From the NCBI GenBank assembly GCA_937952245.1, contig CALFYS010000098.1:1-5172 (forward strand): 5,172 bases of DNA, read 5' to 3'. Position numbers and translations under genes: made by a program. The notes beneath the pieces were generated by a model. It was not told where the DNA came from, searched no databases, and worked only from the letters and a program-made list of their open reading frames with translations. Position 1 is the stretch's first letter; each line of letters starts with the position of its first letter. Positions 1-5,172 of this stretch are shown piece by piece. This DNA is from an uncultured Alphaproteobacteria bacterium (GTDB lineage: Bacteria > Pseudomonadota > Alphaproteobacteria > Puniceispirillales > UBA1172).

Positions 1-249
1 TTGCATAGTTTTGCAAAATTATTTGGTGACCGTTACGCGCGTCATAATATTTGCATGAACAACCTGATGCCCGGGTTCTGTGAGAATGTGAATTTATCGG
101 ATTTTGCCAAAGCTTCAATCCCCGCACAACGAACAGCAAGTTTTGCAGAAATTGGCAAAACCTGTGTGTTCCTATGCTCCGAAGATGCACGCTATATCAA
201 TGGTCAGAATATTCTTGCTGATGGCGGCATGAACCGCGCCGTGAGGTAG
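1..249 (+). CDS. SDR-family oxidoreductase, C-terminal fragment (5' end outside window)
   Basis: This is the last 82 codons of a short-chain dehydrogenase/reductase, an NAD(P)-dependent Rossmann-fold oxidoreductase. The frame is open to the window edge. The TTG at base 1 is an internal Leu, because the text starts at the helix that follows the catalytic YxxxK motif, and about two thirds of a usual 240-260-residue SDR is missing. Visible marks are the N-x-x-x-PG segment (NNLMPG, residues 20-25), which begins the substrate-binding loop, the E-I-G-x-x-x-x-FL helix (about 50-58), and the family's closing segment SEDARYINGQNILADGG (60-76), equivalent to the usual 'S..a.yitGq.l.vDGG'. The stop is TAG at 247-249. 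The gene converges with the pseudouridine operon, so it is probably transcribed separately. Substrate cannot be told: the cofactor motif and active site lie outside the window. Family is sure, function unknown. Confidence 0.88.
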   Translation: MHSFAKLFGDRYARHNICMNNLMPGFCENVNLSDFAKASIPAQRTASFAEIGKTCVFLCSEDARYINGQNILADGGMNRAVR

Positions 250-267
250 TGAAGTTACGCCTGTTTC

Positions 268-330
268 ATCTTCAAGGCTGGCATCCCCGCAAATTGAGTT
301 AAACTGGTTAGGGGGTGCAAGCCTCAAGAT
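268..330. terminator. Long imperfect hairpin between convergent genes; possible bidirectional terminator
   Basis: The 74-base gap between the SDR stop and the stop of the lyase-like gene holds an imperfect inverted repeat. Bases 268-288 pair with 311-330 around a 22-base loop: ATCTT with AAGAT, an asymmetric internal loop (CA against C), AGGCT with AGCCT, one G/A mismatch, then GCATCCCC with GGGGGTGC, including one G-T wobble. That is about 18 pairs. The right arm runs into the last codons and TGA stop (324-326) of the minus-strand gene. Neither side is followed by a T-tract, so it is not a standard intrinsic terminator. It may slow polymerase or protect the 3' ends of both transcripts; that role is inferred only from position and pairing. 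Confidence 0.4.
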
Positions 331-2228
331 TGCAGGGCGATTTGCTCCAGCATAAATTCATAAAGATGGTCGGCTTTTTGGTTCACCGCGTCTTTGATCG
401 CCATATGGATGTTATTGGCGCTTTGGTGGTCAAGCATCATCATTTTCTGGCCAACGGAAAATTGCGCTTCTTCCAGCAAGACAGGGATTCCCTCCACCAA
501 GGCTTTTAGCTTGGCGACGTTAAAATCATACCATTCTTGTTCAAGGTCTTCTTCGCCTTCGGGGAAAATATAATGGCGATCCACCAATTGTTTGAGGTGC
601 AAGGCTCGTTCGGCGATTTCTTGCAATTTTGAATAGCCGCCAACGATATGCACCGCGTCCCGAACATCGCGATTAACACCCAAGCCATCTTCCCGTGGCA
701 TTGGTTGTGGTGGGCGCGCGTAAAACGGCAAGGCTGGCGGTTGTTGCGGGTTATTGACGTTATGATAACAGGCAAGGACATGGTCAATCGCTTTGAATTG
801 CCCTGAATCGCTTAAGACAGCGGCTGAAATCTTCTGGCGTTGGCTTGGGTTTTCCAGCCCCGCCTTTTGCAATTTTTCAGCCGCAAGCCCCAATCCATCG
901 GCACGGTCGGTGGATGGAACATAGGTTTCAGGGGCTGAAAGATTAACTTGGCTCAAGGCTTTTTCGATGAGATTAGGGCTGGCCTCGGCGGGGATTTTTC
1001 CATGCCGCCCCGCCAGATAATCCGCAATCCCCGGGAACAAACTGTGGTAAGGGTCACGGCCTTCTAAATCATGCCAAAGCGATAGTGCCGCTTGCCCTGT
1101 GGTATTGGCGGCATAGGGCGTGACTTGAATCGGCTGGCCTAAATCAGGCAGGATTTTCGCCTGCATCCCATAAATCGCCGTTTGAATTTCCGTCCAATCG
1201 GCGTGATGTTCTGGTGTGCCCAACAAACGGCCAAGAGTTTCCACCAACCCGGGAATTGATTTTAATGTTGCGGAGGCACCGCCGGGGGTGCGGGCTTTAT
1301 ACATCGCTTGCACAAGCCCTCGGTCATAGGATGATTCATATTCCCTGTATCTGAACCGCAATCCATAGAGCGTGAACATACTGTCTTTGATGGCGGCGAT
1401 GTTGAGCGAGGGCGCGGCGGCTTTAATTCTGGGGTCAGGGTGGTTTTTGATCAGCCCCGCCATTTTATTCATGCTGGGTTGGGCGGTTGACCCTGCCAAA
1501 GCGGGATGCTGCACATCCATGGTCAGGTCTTTGCCGTGTTCCGCCGCCGCCAATGCTGCCGCCATGTAACAAGCCGGCGCTTCGCCATAGGTGGAATGGG
1601 CATGGATGGTGATCTCTTGGTCAGGAAAGCGTTCAAACAGCGCGGATACAAGATCATAAACAAACCCGGGGTTGAGCCTGCCGCTGGCTGATTTCAGATA
1701 AAAATCTTGATGCCCCATGGCGATTAATTCTTCGGCGAATGCAAGGGCACTGGCCACAGTCACATTGGGGTTTTCTTCAATGCAGATCGTGCCTTGGGCA
1801 ATAATATCATAGCCGGCGGCTTGCGCTTCTTTCACCGCTTTCGCCACCCCCACAAGACAGCGGGCATCGTTCATCCCATGGAAATTTTGCAGGATATTCA
1901 TCCCCATTTCGGCGTATTCAAACACCATCGCCCTGACCACATCATAGGGTTGCGGCGAATAGCCAAAAAGAAAATCACCACGGATTAACGCCGATTGCCG
2001 AATCCCCAAATCGCGAAAATGGGTGATGAGCTTTTCAACTTCATCCCATTCGTTGCGGCCTTTTTTGGCAAAAATATCAAAAAACGTCCCGCCCCCTGTC
2101 TGAACAGAAACAGCCCCCGTCAGATGCGCGGTGGGGTAAGCGTCTATGATTTCTTGGGCAGAGGGGTTCGTGCCAAACAGCGATTGAATGGCATCGCGCA
2201 ATACATCTTGGAATTTAATTTCAGGCAT
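324..2228 (-). CDS. Divergent pyruvate carboxylase / oxaloacetate decarboxylase alpha-like protein without biotinyl domain
   Basis: This 634-residue protein has the architecture of the carboxyltransferase part of pyruvate carboxylase, transcarboxylase 5S and oxaloacetate decarboxylase alpha. Residues about 1-265 form an HMGL-like TIM barrel: R11-D12-A-x-Q15-S (metal-ligand Asp), GGGTFFD (45-51), IRG (82-84), MND (119-121), K179 at the position of the carbamylated metal-binding Lys, H209-x-H211 (metal ligands), and AGSTAQPS (245-252) with T248 matching the catalytic Thr. Residues about 280-425 match the following conserved carboxylase domain (TPGG at 314-317, VTP at 369-371, TGQAA at 377-381). 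Residues about 430-634 are unrecognised, largely helical by eye, with no biotin-accepting MKM motif. Several pocket residues differ from the family (see findings). The ATG start is fixed by an in-frame TAA at 2241-2243. No strong ribosome site is seen. It is the last operon gene. A decarboxylase, carboxyltransferase or other C-C lyase activity is plausible; substrate unknown. Confidence 0.82.
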   Translation of the reverse strand: MPEIKFQDVLRDAIQSLFGTNPSAQEIIDAYPTAHLTGAVSVQTGGGTFFDIFAKKGRNEWDEVEKLITHFRDLGIRQSALIRGDFLFGYSPQPYDVVRAMVFEYAEMGMNILQNFHGMNDARCLVGVAKAVKEAQAAGYDIIAQGTICIEENPNVTVASALAFAEELIAMGHQDFYLKSASGRLNPGFVYDLVSALFERFPDQEITIHAHSTYGEAPACYMAAALAAAEHGKDLTMDVQHPALAGSTAQPSMNKMAGLIKNHPDPRIKAAAPSLNIAAIKDSMFTLYGLRFRYREYESSYDRGLVQAMYKARTPGGASATLKSIPGLVETLGRLLGTPEHHADWTEIQTAIYGMQAKILPDLGQPIQVTPYAANTTGQAALSLWHDLEGRDPYHSLFPGIADYLAGRHGKIPAEASPNLIEKALSQVNLSAPETYVPSTDRADGLGLAAEKLQKAGLENPSQRQKISAAVLSDSGQFKAIDHVLACYHNVNNPQQPPALPFYARPPQPMPREDGLGVNRDVRDAVHIVGGYSKLQEIAERALHLKQLVDRHYIFPEGEEDLEQEWYDFNVAKLKALVEGIPVLLEEAQFSVGQKMMMLDHQSANNIHMAIKDAVNQKADHLYEFMLEQIALQS

Positions 2229-2229
2229 T

Positions 2230-2263
2230 ATTTTGGTCTTTTATTGATTTTGGTCTTTTATTG
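2230..2263. repeat. Perfect 17-bp tandem duplication at the psuG / lyase junction
   Basis: ATTTTGGTCTTTTATTG occurs twice head to tail, at 2230-2246 and 2247-2263, with no mismatch. Read on the minus strand each copy is CAATAAAAGACCAAAAT. The first copy in the direction of transcription contains the last Gln codon and TAA stop of psuG. The second copy puts a TAA in the frame of the downstream gene, closing it just before its ATG. Removing one copy would leave a 12-base gap instead of 29. The AAAAGA in the copy nearest the ATG is the only, weak, Shine-Dalgarno-like sequence. A replication-slippage or recent duplication origin is likely. Confidence 0.93.
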
Positions 2264-3163
2264 CAAATGGCGGGCAATTTGCCCCGCAAGCCCTGCGTTA
2301 TTGATGATCAACTGTTTGTTGGCTTCAAGCGATTGGCCTTTGGATTGGCGGGCGATTTCAGCAAGCAACCAAGGGGTTGCCGCCGCCCCTTGGGGGGCAT
2401 CATCCAAACAAGCGGCAATCCAGCCTTCGATGACATCCAGATCAATCGCCATGGCTTCAGGGATGGGGTTGCAGATCAACACCGCCCCGCCAATGTTGAG
2501 GGCTTTTCGTGTGTTGATAATATCAGCGATTTCTTCTGCTGTCTCCACCCGAATATCGACAGGCAAACCGCTTGATCGCGCCCAAAACGCGGGCATATCA
2601 TCGCATTGATAGCCAACAAGCGTCACCCCCATGGTTTCAAGATATTCACGGGTGCGGGGCAAATCCAAAATCGCTTTCGGGCCTGCGCATACCACCGCCA
2701 CTGGCGTTTCTGCCAATTCAAATAAATCGGCTGAAATATCCATGGTTGCCTCAACCCCGCGGTGAACACCGCCAATCCCGCCGGTGGCAAAAATATCAAT
2801 CCCCACGTGATGGGCTAAAATCATGGTGGCGGAAACCGTGGTCGCCCCCAGCCGATGGCCAGATGTTGAAAACGCAACAGGCAGATCACGGCGGGAAAGT
2901 TTCGCCACGCCTTCGGTGGTGGCCAAGGTCTTCATCCCATCATCATCAAGGCCGATATGGGCTTTGCCTTCCATCACCGCGATGGTGGCAGGGGTGCTGC
3001 CATGCTGGCGAACCGCATCTTCGGCGGCGCGCGCCACGGCGATATTTTCAGGATGGGGCAGACCATGGCTGATCAATGTTGATTCCAACGCCACCAGCGC
3101 CGTGCCATCAGCCCGCGCCTTTTTAACATCATCACTCAATATCATGGGGATTGTTGCGGTCAT
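2258..3163 (-). CDS. psuG: Pseudouridine-5'-phosphate glycosidase
   Basis: PsuG reversibly cleaves the C-C glycosidic bond of pseudouridine 5'-phosphate, giving uracil and ribose 5-phosphate; the reaction lies in the cytoplasm and in breakdown runs after PsuK. At 301 residues it is full length for the family. Family signatures run throughout: LESTLISHG (26-34), PATIAVMEGKAHIGL (58-72), KLSRRDLP (88-95), GATTVSATM (106-114), FATGGIGGVHRG (125-136), DISADL (142-147), CAGPKAILDLPRT (159-171), PAFWARSSG (191-199), NPIP (232-235), TPWLL (263-267) and the C-terminal QSLEANKQLIINNA (277-290). E27, K88, D146 and K163 appear to match the E. coli acid, lysine, metal-binding Asp and Schiff-base lysine (E31, K93, D149, K166 from memory). 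Pro162 before the lysine is slightly unusual; many homologues have a small residue. The ATG overlaps the psuK stop (ATGA) and has a strong ribosome site, indicating translational coupling. Confidence 0.97.
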   Translation of the reverse strand: MTATIPMILSDDVKKARADGTALVALESTLISHGLPHPENIAVARAAEDAVRQHGSTPATIAVMEGKAHIGLDDDGMKTLATTEGVAKLSRRDLPVAFSTSGHRLGATTVSATMILAHHVGIDIFATGGIGGVHRGVEATMDISADLFELAETPVAVVCAGPKAILDLPRTREYLETMGVTLVGYQCDDMPAFWARSSGLPVDIRVETAEEIADIINTRKALNIGGAVLICNPIPEAMAIDLDVIEGWIAACLDDAPQGAAATPWLLAEIARQSKGQSLEANKQLIINNAGLAGQIARHLQ

Positions 3164-4062
3164 GACGGGGCGCTCCTTTGTGCGTATGTTCTGCCCGCAT
3201 CAAGCGCCTCTTGCAATAGTATTTTTAACCGGTCTTCGGAATTCCAATCCTGCGGTGCGGTGATATATCGGCGGAACAGCGCCGCCGCCATGACATCGCC
3301 TGCCCCATTGACATTAGCCTGTGATTGTTGGGCATCAATTGGCTCTGGAGTCATGGTTAGGGTCTGTCCATTTTTGGATAAAGCCGCCGCTGCACCGCCA
3401 TCGCTGACCAAGGCCAAGGCCCCCGGCCGCATTTTCTCCGTTAATGATCTTGCCATGATCTCCACTGGTGCCGCTTTGGTAAGCCGCCCCGCCTCCCCAC
3501 GGTTCAGCACCACGCCATCAAGACGGGGCAAAATCGGGGCAAGACGGCTGACTTTTTCAATCGACGTGCCTGTTGCGAATAATGACAGCGGAATGGGCAG
3601 GCTTGCCGCAATCGCCGCCAGCACATCCGCCGGAAAATTAGCATCCATCACAAGGCTGCCTGTTTTTGGCAAATAGGATTTCAGGTGATCAATGCCCACG
3701 GCATCATATAAATCCATGCAAGCCGCGCCGATCACCAATTCACCATCGGCATCAATAATCGCGGTATATTGCGGCGGTGGAGGTGGAGGCGTGCCATCAA
3801 TCACCGCCAATCGAGGCTTGATCCCTAGGGATGAAAAATGGGCGGAAACCTGTTTTTCTTGATCTTTGGTCACCGCCCCGATGAATTGCATCTTGATGTT
3901 TTGATCGCCTGTTTCAGTTGCGAGATGACGGGCGATATTCGCTGCCACGCCGCCAGGGCTTGTCTCACTTCGTCCAGGGTTTGTCCGGTTGAGATGGGCG
4001 GTGTCCAGACGGATCACTTGATCAATATGCGCGGCACCAAGAAGGGTTAAGAATTGGGTCAT
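3160..4062 (-). CDS. psuK: PfkB-family carbohydrate kinase, probable pseudouridine kinase
   Basis: This ribokinase-fold kinase is likely to phosphorylate pseudouridine at the 5' position with ATP, feeding PsuG. From the ATG at 4062 it is 300 residues, normal for the family; a GTG immediately before it (4065) is an alternative start. Visible signatures are the N-terminal strand LTLLGAAHID (6-15), PGGVAANIA (36-44; PfkB signature 1), VMDANFP (138-144), the VLNRGEAGRL segment (185-194) with N187 and E190 at the Mg/phosphate-binding NxxE position, LVSDGG (218-223), and the anion-hole motif NGAGD (252-256; signature 2) with D256 as catalytic base. A run of six prolines (92-97) precedes QYTAI in the lid region. 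PfkB sequence alone does not fix the substrate; the four-base overlap with psuG is the main reason for the psuK call. The ribosome site is weak (GGATGGTG upstream), so translation may depend on the preceding transporter gene. Confidence 0.92.
   Translation of the reverse strand: MTQFLTLLGAAHIDQVIRLDTAHLNRTNPGRSETSPGGVAANIARHLATETGDQNIKMQFIGAVTKDQEKQVSAHFSSLGIKPRLAVIDGTPPPPPPQYTAIIDADGELVIGAACMDLYDAVGIDHLKSYLPKTGSLVMDANFPADVLAAIAASLPIPLSLFATGTSIEKVSRLAPILPRLDGVVLNRGEAGRLTKAAPVEIMARSLTEKMRPGALALVSDGGAAAALSKNGQTLTMTPEPIDAQQSQANVNGAGDVMAAALFRRYITAPQDWNSEDRLKILLQEALDAGRTYAQRSAPS
3173..3179 (-). promoter_or_regulatory. Shine-Dalgarno site of psuG
   Basis: AAAGGAG on the minus strand lies nine bases before the psuG ATG and inside the 3' end of psuK. 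It is the strongest ribosome-binding site among the three internal junctions of this operon and supports the ATG at 3163 as the true start despite the overlap with the psuK stop. Confidence 0.85.
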
Positions 4063-4083
4063 CACATCACCATCCGCATCTGA

Positions 4084-5172
4084 TTATTGAGGATTGGGCA
4101 AGCGTTTCGGCAAGGTTGAAACAGCGGCAAAAATACAAAACGCCGAAAACGCGAGGATATAGAACAGGTAATCAAATCCATAATGAAGATGCACAAAGGA
4201 TATAAGCGGCACCACCACCGCCCAAACACCAAAACTGATAACATATCGAACGCCATAAATGGAGGCGCGAAACTCTGACTTTGCCATTTTGCCGATCATG
4301 TAATCATTGATGGGGATTTGGCCAAACGCCCCCAGCATAAAGCACAACGCGATGATCAACGCCGCCCAATCGTATTTCCCCACGAATAATGAAAAGAACA
4401 CCAGCTGAATGGCCGATACGACCAAAAAGACTTTTTTCGGGCCGATTTGATCCAGCATTTTACCGACAACGATTTGCGCAAAAGAGGCCACGGCAAAAAC
4501 TAATAAAGCCATCGACCCAATCAGCGAGGCTGAGGTCGCGATGCCGTTTAACCGTTCTTCAAAAATCTTGGGCAGGGCAAAGGTTGTGCCTTGGAAAATA
4601 ATGCTGGAGGTGGCGGTGGTAAAAAAGATCACCAATGAAACCCTGATAATAAGCCGCCGTAACGCGATGGCATCGGCGGTCTGATCAGTTTTTTCAACAT
4701 GGGATTTGCCCCGGCTCAAAGCGGTGAAACCGACAAGAATTTTATCTTTCTGGTGAAGAAAATAAAGCACGCCAATGAAGACAGAAAACATCCCCGGCAA
4801 CCAAAAAGCAGAACGCCAGCCGGTCTGGTCAATCATCAAGCCTGTCAGGAAAGCGGCAAAGCCAACCCCCATATTGCCCCAAACGCCATTGACGGCAATA
4901 TCCAGCCCCATTTTCTGATCACCCTTAGCGATCATCGCCAATCCAACGGGATGATAAATGGAGGCAAAAACCCCAAGCCCGAAAAGCCAAAAGGCCATTT
5001 CAAGCGGTGATGACGCGGTGGATGTGCCAATAGAAGACAGGCCAATGCCGATAAAGAAAACACACATCATGCCTTCACGGCTCCACCGGTCGGCCAGCCA
5101 CCCCGACGGCAAGGAAAACAATCCAAAGGCGATAAATCCAGCGGTTGAATAAGGGATCAACTCACCATAGGA
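4084..5172 (-). CDS. MFS transporter, N-terminus outside window; candidate pseudouridine importer
   Basis: The frame is open to the right edge (Ser-Tyr-Gly-Glu precede a TTG at 5160 that is an internal Leu), leaving about 362 residues of a roughly 400-residue major facilitator permease. Numbered from that TTG, about eleven hydrophobic helices are visible; the first helix is missing. MFS motif A follows the first visible helix, GWLADRWSR (about 19-27), in the loop between helices 2 and 3. A segment ASIYHPVG follows in helix 4 and NGVWGNMGVGFAAFLTG in helix 5, a pattern I associate with the Fsr (fosmidomycin-resistance-like) branch of MFS. A charged central loop (about 140-168) separates the two six-helix halves, and a second motif-A-like GKMLDQIG lies between helices 8 and 9. 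It sits in the inner membrane. It ends 21 bases before psuK on the same strand, which suggests it carries pseudouridine or a related nucleoside. That substrate is inferred from context only; MFS proteins of this type also act in efflux. Confidence 0.9.
   Translation of the reverse strand, partial: SYGELIPYSTAGFIAFGLFSLPSGWLADRWSREGMMCVFFIGIGLSSIGTSTASSPLEMAFWLFGLGVFASIYHPVGLAMIAKGDQKMGLDIAVNGVWGNMGVGFAAFLTGLMIDQTGWRSAFWLPGMFSVFIGVLYFLHQKDKILVGFTALSRGKSHVEKTDQTADAIALRRLIIRVSLVIFFTTATSSIIFQGTTFALPKIFEERLNGIATSASLIGSMALLVFAVASFAQIVVGKMLDQIGPKKVFLVVSAIQLVFFSLFVGKYDWAALIIALCFMLGAFGQIPINDYMIGKMAKSEFRASIYGVRYVISFGVWAVVVPLISFVHLHYGFDYLFYILAFSAFCIFAAVSTLPKRLPNPQ

Noticed and set aside
1..3. TTG as the start of the SDR gene
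   Set aside because: The encoded protein begins in the middle of the SDR fold, just after where YxxxK should lie, so it is a fragment of a longer gene.
289..323. Standard Rho-independent terminator
   Set aside because: No run of T follows the hairpin on the plus strand, and none on the minus strand.
506..787. Minus-strand 93-codon frame inside the lyase-like gene
   Set aside because: It is an out-of-frame shadow within a continuous 634-residue coding sequence, with no ribosome site or recognisable domain.
2230..2263. Tandem repeat as a transcription-factor operator
   Set aside because: It spans the psuG stop inside the operon and has no dyad symmetry, so slippage duplication is the simpler explanation.
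1995..3263. Several long plus-strand reading frames (1995-2609, 2572-3072, 2823-3263)
   Set aside because: They lie opposite psuG and the lyase-like gene, whose proteins show clear family motifs. Their translations are low-complexity, rich in Arg, Pro and Ser, and match no family I recognise.
5158..5160. TTG as the start of the MFS transporter
   Set aside because: The frame stays open through the last bases of the window, and starting here would omit the first helix before motif A. The gene is cut by the window edge.

Overview
The window carries one clear metabolic theme: a minus-strand operon for pseudouridine breakdown. Reading from the right edge leftwards (5'->3' on the minus strand) it holds a major facilitator superfamily (MFS) transporter whose first membrane helix lies outside the window, a PfkB-family sugar kinase that fits pseudouridine kinase (psuK), pseudouridine-5'-phosphate glycosidase (psuG), and a 634-residue protein of the pyruvate carboxylase / oxaloacetate decarboxylase alpha-subunit superfamily. 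At the left edge is the last third of a short-chain dehydrogenase/reductase (SDR) gene on the plus strand, convergent with the operon.

The operon is tight. The transporter stop and the kinase start are about 20 bases apart, psuK and psuG overlap by four bases (ATGA), and psuG is followed after 29 bases by the lyase-like gene. The likely chemistry is uptake of a nucleoside (inferred pseudouridine), phosphorylation to pseudouridine 5'-phosphate, and cleavage of the C-C glycosidic bond to uracil and ribose 5-phosphate. The last gene has no obvious step in that route. No regulator or promoter for the operon is visible; both probably lie beyond the right edge.

The most interesting items are: (1) the lyase-like protein keeps the metal ligands and catalytic threonine of the carboxyltransferase fold but has changed several substrate-pocket residues, has no biotinyl domain, and ends in about 200 residues I do not recognise; (2) an MFS protein sits where a concentrative nucleoside transporter is found in the Escherichia coli pseudouridine locus; (3) a perfect 17-bp tandem duplication spans the psuG/lyase junction; (4) a long imperfect hairpin sits between the convergent 3' ends.

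The organism is a bacterium of moderate GC content. Protein style and codon use suggest an alphaproteobacterium, possibly a marine lineage, but this is an impression and not a demonstrated assignment. There are no RNA genes, CRISPR arrays, insertion sequences or gene-free stretches over 300 bases.
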